NCBI GenBank assembly: GCA_023078555.1
Contig: CM041204.1
Coordinates: forward strand, 3,130,430-3,194,429
DNA from: Ulva prolifera
Taxonomy: Eukaryota > Chlorophyta > Ulvophyceae > Ulvales > Ulvaceae
DNA: 64,000 nt
Reading direction: 5' to 3'
In this document: positions 1 through 11,858 of the stretch, in pieces
Position numbering within the stretch: position 1 is the first letter of the stretch
How the letters are laid out: every line of letters starts with the position of its first letter
Made by a program: the position numbers and the translations under genes
Notes under the pieces: model-generated
The model's database searches: none
Seen by the model: the letters and a program-made list of their open reading frames with translations, nothing else
Told to the model about the DNA's origin: nothing

Positions 1-2351
1 GGTGACGGCAAACGCAAACGCGGTCGCGACGGCCTCAGCGGTGGCGTTGATGTTGGCCTCGCTGACGACGCAGGCCGTGGTCTCGCCGGAAATGACGCAG
101 CTGGCGGAGATGTCAGCGATCGCGCGTGCCATGGCCGTGGCGATTGCCTCGGCAGTGACAGCGACGGTGACGTTGGCGTCCTCGCTCGCGTCGCACGCCT
201 CGGCGATGATGTCGACGATGATTTCTGTCTCTGCGTCCTGCACGATGCTGCCGTCCGTCGCGTTGACGTTGACGATGCACGTGCTGTTGCCGGAGCCGCC
301 GCCGACGATGCCGATGAGGTCGCCGCTGCAGCCGTCGTTCACGTCAGCCCGCGCCGTCACCAGCACCTGCATAGCCACAGCTGCTTACTCAAAGTTCCTG
401 AATCCATGCCTCAACAGGACGCGGCATGTTCATTCGTGTGTGTACGTGTGTTACAAGGACAATGGGGCAGGCAGGACCGCGGGCAACGATCAGGCCTAGG
501 GGAAGCATGGATATGTTTTTCACACAGTGTGTGTCTGCGGATCGCCAGGGCGTCGTTACAGCCCCCGCTTTTGGGATTTGGATGTGGCAGATGCTAGATG
601 GTGCAGTACACTCTAGGCAGCTGAGACTCGGGGGCTCGAGCGACTGTATGTGCCTGGCAGAGCGGAACAGGCCTATAGTGCACATCTATCCGTGGCAGGG
701 CAGGGGGCACATGCATACGGCATCGACATCCCTACACAGGACGAGTGTGGCCCTCAAGGCGCTACAGCGGCAGGTTGCAATCTGCAGATCACCCTCTGGG
801 CGCCAGGCTGCGCACCTGCGCAAATGCGGTTGCGGTTGCGCTGACAATGCGCGCGATGAAGTCGTTTGCCGTCGCGTTGATCGAGCCGCCCTCTGCGAAG
901 CCCTGGAGTGTCACCTCCGCCACGGCGGTCGCGTTGAGGTAGATCTCCTCAAAGGTGTCGGCCACAAAGTCGATGGCGACGTCGCAGATGTCGCAGATGC
1001 TGGCCTCGGCCAACGCGTCCGCGAACGACGATGCGATCGCAAACGCCTCCGCCTGAGCCACGGAGCGGCCGTTCACAGTGAACGATGACTTGCCCTCTGC
1101 ATCCCATGAATGATCGCATGAAGGGTTGTGCATGTTTGCAAACGTGCCAATGTACATGTGTATTGCAACACAATTGGTGAGCCATTGAAATTTATCACAT
1201 ACATCTGGGGTCTGATTCCAGACAAATTCTTGCATCTGGTGGCGGGTCTGCATCATCAGGTCAGACAGGCACATGAGACCATGGCCAGTGCTTCCGAAAT
1301 AGCTATACGATAGTAGCAGCGCAGTTCAATTACTCTGTATGGGCGGTGCACCATGGTTTCAGTGCATGTGCACTGACGTACATTTCCCCTGCGTGACGGG
1401 CTGGAATTCCACTGAACACAGTGGTGATGGCGCACCAGCGGAGCAGTCGGCGGAGACGGCGGCGATGGCCGTGGCGGTGGCCGTGGCGATCTCAGTCGCA
1501 GTGGCGAGGGCGTTGGACTCGACGGAGATGACACTGGGATCGTTGCAGATGTACGCTGTCGCCTCGGCAGCTGCACCACAGCACAGCACAGGCGGTCATG
1601 TGCGCGAGGCAATTCGTGTCTGAGGCAGTGTCTGAGGCAGCACGGGAGGGTATTGGAGTGTTACTGTACAGGTTCGAATGATCAACCCTCCCAGCTACAC
1701 AAAACTGTGCATAGTTCTGTCATCCAGGAGCCTCACATGTATGCACACGTTCGCATAACCAAGTGCAAGGCTGCATTCAAGTTGAGGGCAGAGTCACCGA
1801 ATTGGTAAGTTGGCGGAGGGGGGAGGGGGCTTGAGCTAGCGCACCTACAGCCACAGCCACCTCCTGTGACTGAGAGTTGGCGAGGCCAGAGCCCGAGATG
1901 GTGCAGGAGGCCCGAGAATCTGCACGCGAGAGCCAGCTGTGGTCAGCGGTTGGCCAGCTTGGCACAGAGTGTGGCACAGAGTATGGCCAGGCACTGAGGG
2001 GCAGCAGCTGTGCACCACACAGGTACGCCAGCTGACTCCAAGGCTAAACACAGACCAAACTACTCGTAGCCACTGGGTCTGCCACTGCCTCTGCGAGTTG
2101 TGTGGGAACAGGTGTTGTGGACTCCATGGACACCGGTCCCGGAGATTGAAGTCGTCAAAAATCATATGGGCATGGGTAGTCGAGTGTAAGCCATGAACAA
2201 ATACAAGTTCAAAGCAGAGAGGGGCGGCCTCGATAACTCTGTCCTTGTGACACATGGAGAGGAGCGTGCCTTGGGCCGCAGCCGAGGAGGCGGCTAGCAG
2301 GGCGGCCACAGCCGCATGTGGCAGCATCCTCATACCAGAGCTGCTTGCCAT
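1..2351 (-). CDS. Secreted Ala-rich cysteine protein, paralog 1 (5' part, runs off window)
   Basis: Minus-strand gene cut by the left edge. Proposed coding exons, 5' to 3': 2351-2270, 1919-1845, 1570-1436, 1096-816, 366-<1. Intron phases agree at every junction, giving 313 residues before the window ends. The first exon encodes a signal peptide (hydrophobic AAVAALLAASSAAAQ core, about residues 12-27). Exon four has the family signature FTVNGR near its start and a CxxC pair (CDIC). The last visible exon is rich in alternating Ala-x-Ala and has N-glycosylation-type sites (NST, NVT, NAT). Compared with the two intact paralogs, it joins what are separate exons five and six there into one. The first intron would use a GC donor (CAAG|GCACGC) at the same position and phase as the GT donors of the paralogs. 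The proline-rich and eight-cysteine end would lie left of the window. Function is unknown; secretion is inferred from the signal peptide. Confidence 0.83.
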
Positions 2352-5300
2352 CCTGGTACCTTCTTTAGATCACCTGCATGCATGCAAGTGTCTACAGGTG
2401 TTCGGCAGGTTTTCAGTTCAGATGCAGGAGATACAACTTGCAATCTGGATCGATGTGCACATGAGCCCATGGAAGCGCATTCGTCCATTGAAAAGTATAC
2501 GCGTATCTGCCAGAGGAGGTGTAGATGATCACTTCAAGAAATCTCCGCTGCGAGGCAGATGCCAGACTGTGTGGGGTGATGTGTGTTGGAGCCTGCTGTA
2601 CAAGGCACTAGTTGGCACGTGAGGCTGCGCCAGGGTGGCTGGGGTGACATGCCTCATGAGGCAGTTCTTTGTGTGGGCGGGGGGCATTATCAATGAGGCT
2701 GCGTTTGTAGCAGTGCGTGGCAATGTCTGCCTCGTTCCATCGTGACACACAGCTCAATTCAGGCACAAGTGACAATGCATGGGCTTTGCTCGGTGAACGT
2801 CTCCCCCACTGCACCAGGCTCACCAGGCGCTGTGCTTGTATGGCACCCCATACTAGTAGGGTGGCTGGGAATCGCGTGTGACCTCTTGTTCAGAGGCAGC
2901 ATCTATGCAAGCTATAGTATACTAGAAACAGAAACAGATAACTGGCGGTATGGCAGTGGTGTTGCTTAAGCAAGATTGCGAGTGCTGAGCACATGGCTGG
3001 CCATCTAGCCGTGACAGGGTTCCCAGGACAGAGCACATATGCTAGGTATGCTGCATCGCGTGGCACACTGTGGTTCTGTGTGTGTTACATGCATGGGTGC
3101 CTGGGTTTGTACTTGATCTGCTTAAGCAGCATTTGCTGCTTCCACCCTGTCGCATTTATCTGATAGGATAAAAGTACAATTGTATCACTGCCAAGCCGCG
3201 GCACTGGTCTGCAGCAGAAGCTGATGCAGTGTAAGCTTAAATAACAGGCAGCACTGACAGTTGAATTCAACTGAAGCTTCTGCATGCAGCAATTGTTCTG
3301 ACTCAAGTCCATGATGCATCTTCTTCACATGCCCAGCTGGCACCTGGTTGAATTGTCAACCTGCGCAGGTTGACTGAGATTGTTCTTCTCAGGATGGAGA
3401 GTTTTCTCCAGCCACACAAGATACACTAATGCATCGGTGAGTCGGTCATCAGCTGCGTGGAAGATGCCTGGGAAGTTCGCAAGGCTGTACCCACAATCAC
3501 ATGTGGCCGAGCGCCCTCTGCCACGTGCGTCGATGTGAACGAGGGCATCAGCAACGCCACACACTGCACTGCAGTACTGCTGCCTGTACTGGAGTTCGCT
3601 GGGCTCGCTCACGGAATTCTGCTCGAGCAGACGATGTATCTGCGCTGCGATGCACGTTACAGCGCTAAGTCGTATCCACATGACCAGTAGGGTGAGATGC
3701 ACACGTGTAAAACGGGGGCCTCGGGAGACAGGAGAAGAGATATCGATAGGGCCCGATCGGATATATATCCGCGGAACCGCCGGAGGAAGTATCGACATGC
3801 ATGCGACTGTCATCAGCTGAAATCATGCTAATACAAGGTGCCGTCACGACGATCGCGATCGAAGCATACTAGCACATGCTTCTACACGAATCTCCCTGGC
3901 TGCCAGCAGTGTGGACAGCACAGATTCACATGAGAAAAGTGCGTGAAGGTCCACATATATATGTGATCTTGGGACGCACTGCCCACTCACAGAAAGTGAA
4001 CAGGCCTGACCGAACACAGCACACGATTCCCGCTCGAAACACTGCACACGTTCGGCTGCACCGCGGTGCGCCGTGTACAATGTGTCAACGCCAGGGTATG
4101 TGACAATTTAGCAAACGACCGGTCGACATTGCGCGAGGTTATCAGCGCGCTGCGCGGCAGCAGCAATCCATGCATGCGCCAATGATGGATACCTTCCGCC
4201 GCAATTGCAATCGGGCAAGACCCACACCTGCGCGAGAGACCGGTGAGCTGTGGCTTTGCACGTCAGATGCTAAGCCCTGTAATCCAAGCCGTCTCAGGCC
4301 TATCCTAGGAGATTGTCAGCGCTGATGCCTGCGATTGGAAATTTCAGAGACGCTAGATTTAGAGGTCCACTGGCAGGTGCTGCTGACGACGAGCTCCGGA
4401 CGCCGTGGTATATATATGTCTGATCTAGCTATAGGGCAACAGCCAGTGCTGAAGACGTTCCTTGCGCACTGGCAGGGTGTTCGGCTATGTATATTTGTTG
4501 CAGAACGGTGCCACAGCACTTGTTTATAAGGCCTGCGCGCGAAGAGAAGGCACAGCGGCTGCAGCGGCACCTGCGAAGATGCCGGGTCGTTGCCAGCCCT
4601 GAATTCCGAGTCCCGGATTTTGGCCCCGAGTGCGAACTGCTGCCCCCTGTATCTCGGGGCCTCGCGACAAGTCAAAGCATACTAGTCTTTGACGGGTACT
4701 TTGATTGAAGTTTCATGCGTACCCTCGAGGGGCCCCGCGGATGCATGGCCAGATGCTGCTGCATGAGCGCTGGAATTCATCCCGTGCGATGCACGCGCGT
4801 TCACCTCGGCTGCCCTGAATTCTCGCAGCGGGGCGCCGCGGGGCAGTTCACTGGACTGTTTTCCGGAGCGGCCGCGAGGGAGGGGCGTAGTTTGGAGCCT
4901 CGTCAGCAGGCATCCACCGCGTGATGACCACTTTCATGGTGCTGGCCCGCGTGCGATACGTGCGTGGGCGCGTGAGTGCTGATGCCTGCACAATGTGACT
5001 TACAGCCTGGCGCTGCTTTGACCTATCCACCGCCGCAAGAGGTGCAGTGCGTACCTCCCCATCACCCTTGTGTGCAGCTGCCAGGGGCCTGCACATGTAG
5101 CAGCTTCCATGCTGAATGCATTGCATACTTACAGATCTACTGTGATCATTTGTACATCACTCTACTAGTACTGTTGTGAGTCACTTTGTGATTGGAGTAG
5201 ATCTGCAGGAGTAACCCACCTAGGGCATGCAGCACAGCTAGGGGCAGTGTAGCACAGGTCTCATGACAAGCTGCAGCAAGAAGCCAGGATTTTGCTGATT

Positions 5301-5793
5301 GGATGTGAAAGTTTGCTTTGAAACGCTTCCTCCCAGTGGGCAGATATTTGGCTCCCTCTGGGAAACAGCATGGTCATGGCAGTTGAATTGATTGGATCAG
5401 GATGCATAGCCCAGCCTAGCCCAAGCACGAGGGTTGACTAAGATGAGGTTGCAGGCCTAGGGTCATTCATAGTCATGGCGGCAGCCATGGCGAGTGGCCA
5501 TGGGGTGCCAAATTGAATCTTCATGATGAACTTCCCCTCGCCCAGAAAAAGGCTTTTGGTTTTCACAGCTAGACTGGCATGGGTTGGAGCATCATGATGG
5601 TGGATGCAGCAGCAGTCTGCTGTGAGGGCTCAGTGTGCACCATGTGAGTGTCTCAGGATGTGTCCAGGGACGGGCCAATCAAATGGGTTAACCCAATTGG
5701 TTCATTTGATTGCGGGGATTCATGCTGCACTTGCATCCTGAGTTGTTCTGGAGGTGGTCCTGTGGCTGTTGCAGCGCGTAGTCATGTTCATGG

Positions 5794-5889
5794 TCTTGGT
5801 GCGAGTATCAGAACTAATCAAACATGACCACATGCTGTACATCTTGGTGCGAGTATCAGAACTAATCAAACATGACCACATGCTATACA
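5794..5889. repeat. 48-bp tandem duplication, two copies
   Basis: The unit starting tcttggtgcgagtatcag at 5794 is repeated at 5842, almost unchanged (one difference seen, ctgtaca versus ctataca). No coding role is apparent. Confidence 0.9.
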
Positions 5890-7516
5890 TCGTGTTTGTG
5901 TATATTGTGTATAATGTTGCAATACGACTGAAAACATGCTCATGGTCACACTTGCGTCAGAGCTAGTATTGCCAGGAGCATGCCCAGTTGCTGAGGTCAA
6001 GGCTGCACCGCTTGGGATGACTAATCTGAGAGCTTGGTCCAGCACCAAAGCAGACCCAACTCCACATTACACTAGATACTACACCAGCATGGCTTGGGGC
6101 TGGCAGGGGGAGCTGCCACCAGCATTTTCATATCTCGAGGCGGGGAAGCGGCCATCTGCAGCTAGTCGAGACATCCGTCCTTGTCGAATGATTTGTTTTT
6201 GGTCCCCCTGGAAGTAGTTGCACCTGTGGCGCATCACCCGTTGAACTGTGCAAGCAGTGCGCGAGTGCTGCAGATCCACGGACTCGCCGTGGCAATAATT
6301 TTACACATCAAGATGATGTAACATTAGTGAGTTTTCTGCTGTCGCGTGACCCATTACCATGTCCAGCATCGCGACGGTCCACGTTCAGGCGCATCTCGTA
6401 AAAAACGTTCGCTGTCACACCGATGATGTCGCAGGATACGTGAGCAGCCTGGGGGGTCAAAGAGCAGTGCTGCATCGTAGCCATAGCTGTTGGGGCATAG
6501 AGTTCCACGATCCCTGGCGCTGCAGCGACTTGTTGGGAGTCAAGCATGGACTTGCATGTGGTGTTTTTCTCGACAGTCCACATCCGCTTGTCACAGTGCT
6601 GCCAATACGTCAGAGCAGCACATCCTGCGTGTTTCAGATTGCACAGATTAAACAGTCCAATTTGGCATGCAACGCTGCATAGACAGACGTATCATTCTGT
6701 TTAACATTGCGCTGTTTAGCTTGACACATGCGGCTGCGAAGAGGTTGTTCTGCGCGCTCCCGACGACGTGCGATGGATATTACGCTGCAGCATTGAATCT
6801 GCTGTATGTTTGAATACGCGGCGTGTATGCTGCGCATCAATTGCTTTCCAGTGACTTGGACCAGGCCCAGGCACCTGCCCAGCATATTTCCGCAAAGTAG
6901 ACACGGATCGGGAACATCTTATTGATCAGCTCCTGCTAATATCTATAGCACAATATCCTGCGTGTTTCAGTTGGTAGGGCACCGCGGGAAGATCCAGATC
7001 GTTCACGCGCTGGCCATGCGTGACGCCCTCCATGGTTGCACGTCCTCGTAACTTGGCAGTACAGTCACAATTTAGATCTGCCAGAATGAAGGTTCTGGGT
7101 CAGGGATGCCAGATGCGCAGCACAGGTTGTGTCCTCCTGCTGCCCTTGCCTGCAGTGCGTGCCTATACGCGTGCCCGGCGATGCTAATTGGTGAACTGTG
7201 ATGAGTCGAATGATATCATGATTGCTGGGACTGTTGTGTCATGGTGGGTGTGAAGCCACCTTCAGCATGATGGGCACAGCAGGGACATCTGCTAGCATGT
7301 GAAGGGTACCAGATATTTCACACCTTGATCAATGCATCAGGCAGTTGATCAGTTTCGACAAACTTGAAAGTCACCTGGTACATGGCCTCAGCAAGTGGGA
7401 GTAGCATGGGTGCGTGTGTGAACATGCTGTGTATATCTGGGCATAGTGTCAGGAAGACTCAGAAGGAGAGGGGGTTTACACAGGCTGAGGGTGTGGTGCT
7501 ACCTACCTCTCTGACT

Positions 7517-7712
7517 TTGTCCTTGTCACACAGTCTGACTGTTGCTCTCCTTGGAGCCATGCGGTCCTCTCCATGGATCTTCTGTCATGAGTGCAAGGAG
7601 ATCATGGTGAATTTGTCCTTGTCGCATAGCCTGAATGTTGCTCACCATGGAGCCATGGTGCCCTCTACATGGATCTATTGTCACCCAGTGCAAGGACATC
7701 ATGGACATGCGC
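7517..7712. repeat. Diverged ~96-bp tandem duplication, two copies
   Basis: Two head-to-tail copies begin with ttgtccttgtc at 7517 and 7613 and share ggagccatg, catggatct and agtgcaagga blocks with scattered substitutions. An open frame crosses both copies, but I recognise no protein in it. Confidence 0.75.
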
Positions 7713-8924
7713 ACACCATTCTTTCTGCTGCACGGCCGTGTGATGCAGTGTATGTTCCCAGGATCACTTTGAGTTGGCCTTCATGTACCATGGTTTGTGT
7801 GGGTATGAAGCATGCCAGCGTAGCAAGCAGGAGTGGCACGGCTCAGAGGCTCAGCCTGAGAAACCTGATTGACGTGTGCTCCTGCTGAAGCTGCTTGCCA
7901 CTGGCCACCTCCTGCGCCCATGTTTGCATTTTTTGGTTGAGTACAACCATGCCACTGCACTTCATCATCTTCCCTGCACCTGGACCTTGTGGAGGAGCCC
8001 TTACCAATGTGTGGCCAGTCTATCTTTGTGTACGCATTGTGATCTCGATCTGACACCCATACCACACCCGACTACCTGAACCTTCGTTCAGGCGTAAGCT
8101 GGCTGTTCTGGCATTTTCTAGGCAAGGCATCCAGTCACAAGACTGGCTATGTCCGGATGGTACTTCTCCAGGAAACCCTGCAAAACCCATTGTCCACAAC
8201 CCATCAGCTACTCATCACCAGCCTCACCACTCATCACAACTAACCACTGCTCGCCATGGTGAGTAGCACAGCTTGGCCAGAGAGCCCCGGCCAAGCTACT
8301 CAGAGGCTTGCAAATCTGCTTGTTGCTGGACAGCACAGGCTAGACTCACAGGCTGGGGCAGACGATCTGATCTGATGGAACCGATCTGAATTGTGAGTGG
8401 AGCTGCGAGTCTCTCGTCAGCGCCACACTTCCCAGGCCTGGGAAGAACACTTCCCAGGCCTGCTGTGTTTCTGTAGCACCAGCTGTCATTACGGCTGAAC
8501 AGGCACGTCCCGCACTGTGGTAGAGCTTGGCAATGTCGACTGCAGTGAATTTGAGTGACATCTCTCGGCAACTCTACACTGTAGAGTCTATACAGCACAG
8601 CCCCCCAATGGCCCCAAGGTCCAGCAACATCCACGATCCACATGTGTTTTTATGTCCAAAATAGCACTGCTGAGCCCCTGGAAACAGTCAACATTTTGTT
8701 TTCTTGATAGAACCAACGATCTAGGAAGCTTCGCCCTCGCCGTCGGTGCTTGGCAAATTCGCCGTGGCTGCATCTGTGAGAATGTACTGCACCAGCGAGA
8801 CTGAGCTGCATTTGGTGTATGCTATGTTTCAGAGCCTTGCTCCTGTTAGCCTGTATGCGGTGCTCCCACCTTATGCGGTGCTCCCACCTCGCAGATCGGT
8901 CGAGCGGATGTGCAGCTCAAACAA

Positions 8925-8948
8925 CCCCCCCCCCCCCCCCCCCCCCCC
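8925..8948. repeat. Poly-C tract (24 nt)
   Basis: An uninterrupted run of C, followed by further C-rich sequence to about 8962. It creates artificial poly-Pro and poly-Gly frames on the two strands. Confidence 0.95.
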
Positions 8949-9899
8949 ACCCCCGCCCCCACCTGCCACCTCCCCAGCGGGCCCTGTGGACACCACAGTG
9001 TGGTATGCATGATGACATTGCATCTGCCCTTGTAAGCCCTGGCATTCGGTGAAGCATCCCACGCCTTGGCCACATTTGCTTGTTCAGGAATATGTAGGCA
9101 CCAAGAACCTTGGCAAGACACTGCTGGCTTCCCGGTTGAGTGACGTTTACGCGCCGTCAGCACTGCTTGTTCGAATTCGGCAAGTACACAGTGCAATTCC
9201 GGCAGTTCATGGTCACTTCCAAGATCCATATTATGGCGTCCTGTTTTATGTACATACATATTGAACCAGCCTTGCCCTGGGCCGGTACTTGCATCATCGC
9301 CGGCCCCGCAGCCAGCAACAGCAACATGAGACAGCACACGGCAGGCCCGGCTTGAGACTGCCCCTGTGATATCAGCAGCGTCCAAGGCCCGACATTGTGC
9401 GTCGGACCTGAAACCCAGCTGCCATGCGCTCCACGCCGGACAATATTCCATTGCCACGATTCAGTATGTGTTTCTCTCTACTCCGACGAACCTACTCGTG
9501 TGTGGCCTGTGTTCCATCAGGTACCGACGTGGCTTACATGCAGGCCTGCCTAGGTTGGCGGGTCTTTCAAATGAGAGATTAATGTAAGCTGGTCGGATGG
9601 GGCAACACAAAATAAAATCCGGATTGAAATCATCCGTGCTTGCAACGATCTCCATGCCAGGCCAACGCAAGCGCAAGAGAACGATAAAACTCGCGACAGG
9701 ATGGCTTGACACGCCCAGCCAGAAGACGAGCGTAAGCAGGGGATGTACCACATATGTGAATGCGGCTCTACGTCCGCATGCCTTGCCTGAGCATCCCTCG
9801 TGGCGCTTTCGCTGCATTTGTGCTGTGCTTCTATTGCGCTCACGTCCGTTGGCTGCCTGAAGCCACGACGATCAGTGCACCGAAGGAGCGCATTGCAAG

Positions 9900-10905
9900 T
9901 AAGGTCCGCCAACTCCGTATACGTATGGACCTCCGTATAACGTATGATAATGACATTCCGTATTATTTGAATCCGTTCCACATACGGTTATACGGTGCTG
10001 ATTATACGACACATACGGTGGTTATATACGGCTCTATACGGTGGTCATATACGGTTAAATACGGTCATATACGGTCCTATACGGTGGCCATGTACGGTCA
10101 TGTACGTATGCATGAGGCGCTTCGTACGCCTGCTTGACCACTGCACTGCGGCAGCAGCAGCCCGTGGCCAAGCTCGATCAGAACCGTTATATTTATGCTG
10201 TTGTTGGGCACATTTAGCTGGTTTCAGGAACTTTGCTTCGGAGCGCAATTGGACTGAGTGGGGTCAGGTGTATGTGAAGGCCCGCTCGAATCTGGGGCTT
10301 GAACGTGCTACTGACCTCATTTACATCAAGCAGAATGACAGATTGGCACGAGGGAAGCCTGCCACTATGGGGGACCTGGCTGTGATGCTTGACACAATCA
10401 ATGCGCTTTGAGACATTGTGGATCTGAGAGTGATCTTATACTCTGAGTTGGACGTTGTGCTGTACTACTCACGAGATGTTTGCATGTTTAAACAGTGAAC
10501 GCTGCTGTGCCGCCATGTCGCATTCGTCATGACCACAATCCTCACAATGTTCACCTGCCACGTTGTGTTGTTTATATTCAAGTGGCATTACCTCAAACAA
10601 CAAAACTTATAAACAAGTTGAAGATCTTGTGTATGCTGCTTTGCTCACACCAGGGATGAGAACGCTCTCAAACCATCAAGCGGCCTAGTACGTGCCCTCA
10701 GTATGCCATCAAACAGGCGTATATGAACATCGTATGGGTCATCAGGGGCATGTACGGCCCATCATACGGCTATACGGTGCAGCATACGCCCTATACGGCA
10801 GTTTATACGCCATACGGCGATATATACGGCAATATTGGAGATTCAGATATTATACGACGTATGAAACGTATATGACCTGAGATTATACGTTTTTGGCGGA
10901 CCTTA
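9900..10905 (+). mobile_element. Internally deleted hAT-type DNA transposon
   Basis: The element is bounded by perfect 13-bp terminal inverted repeats, taaggtccgccaa at 9900-9912 and its complement at 10893-10905. It is flanked by a perfect 8-bp target duplication, attgcaag, at 9892-9899 and 10906-10913. Eight-base duplications are typical of hAT elements. Next to both ends are dense arrays of a (t)atacgg motif (about 9916-10116 and 10725-10890), resembling the subterminal transposase-binding repeats known in hAT elements such as maize Ac. The middle holds a relic of the hAT transposase C-terminus. At 1006 bp it is far too short for a full transposase gene, so it is a deletion derivative needing a transposase supplied in trans. 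Confidence 0.93.
10228..10411 (+). pseudogene. hAT transposase C-terminal (dimerisation) fragment
   Basis: The frame after a possible acceptor (ggtttcag, ending at 10227) encodes a peptide with SERNWTEWG, then KARSNLGLERA, then IYIKQN, ending at TGA 10409-10411. The SERNW-hydrophobic-KxRxxL-LIYI pattern is the C-terminal dimerisation region of hAT transposases. The zinc-finger and catalytic parts are absent, so this is the last-exon remnant of an autonomous ancestor, kept inside the 9900-10905 element. Confidence 0.82.
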
Positions 10906-10913
10906 ATTGCAAG

Positions 10914-11858
10914 CCAGCATCCTCACGTTCAAGTCGGTGATCATTGTGCGTCACCTCCTACCTGTCTTGCACAGGTAGTGCCTGTTCACGCCGACTCAGC
11001 GATACCAAGTAGGTTCTGCCGTTTATTAGACCAAGCCAGTCTCGCCTAGTCAGGCAACGTGTTCAGGCCAGTTGATCCATAACAGTCCAGCTTGGCACAT
11101 CAACTGCAGGTAAGTTACCGATTTCCGTTTCTGTTCTTCTTCTAAGCCCTGTGCGTTGTGTTGTGAGTGTTATATGGGCTGCAGCACGCTTGAAAGAACT
11201 TCTTTTGCGGCGCCGCTGCGAATGAATTTCTACCTTGGTGTCACTGCAGTATTTTCTCAAGCAATTGTATGAAATTCAGCTGTGGAGTGCAGTTATAGAG
11301 GACACTGTCATACTGTGCAATGCAGTATACCTCGATCTGCTGCACGCCCATTGTGCACGGCACAACACCATTGACTTTCAAGCGGTTCATATCATCTACA
11401 GCCGCTGCCCAAACACAGGTAGGGGAGTCAGTAAAGTGCTGGATTGGCTCTAGACAAGCACCGTTTGGCCTCTGGACTCCCAAAGGCCCCAAAACACGAA
11501 TACACTGGGGAAAAGAAAAAAACTGTGCTGCAGGTCCACGTTTTACCCACTCACCCACAAGTCTTACCCACTGTCCTGCAGAATATCTGCGGCTGACTTG
11601 ACGAGCCCCACTCACGCATCGACCACTACACGCACTGCCTTAGCAGCGGGCGGGGGGACTCCACATCGGCAGGAACTAAGGCGCACTTCAACATCGAGGC
11701 CCCTCAGCCATACACAGCCCGCACCGCATGCATGCTGGCGTATCGTCAACCCTGAAACTCCAGCACACAGAACAAGCACCAGGGGCCCTTCGGCACGGTG
11801 GCCCCGGTGACCCCGGAGGACCACATGCACGTGGCTGCTCAAGGCATACCATGCATCC
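10914..11858. other. Intergenic stretch downstream of the 11859-22789 gene
   Basis: No gene is supported. It lies between the hAT insertion and the 3' end of the minus-strand family gene, so its right part is probably 3' untranslated sequence. I found no TGTAA on the minus strand close to the stop codon. Confidence 0.5.

Larger units (their letters stand above)
2352..9891. other. Gene-poor stretch
   Basis: I see no convincing gene in these 7.5 kb. Open frames on both strands are short, overlap one another and lack recognisable domains. The longest (minus, 8846-9457) depends on a poly-C tract read as poly-Gly. A minus ORF at 3325-3813 (162 codons) and a hydrophobic start at 9339 on the minus strand could be fragments of unrecognised genes, but I cannot support splice partners. 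Local repeats are listed separately. Confidence 0.6.

Noticed and set aside
9290-9339. Signal-peptide-like start MCCLMLLLLAAGPA on the minus strand
   Set aside because: It is hydrophobic and leader-like, but the following frame is short and no family exon or convincing splice partner follows.
8846-9457. 203-codon minus-strand ORF with poly-Gly
   Set aside because: It depends on the poly-C tract, has no recognisable domain and competes with other open frames.
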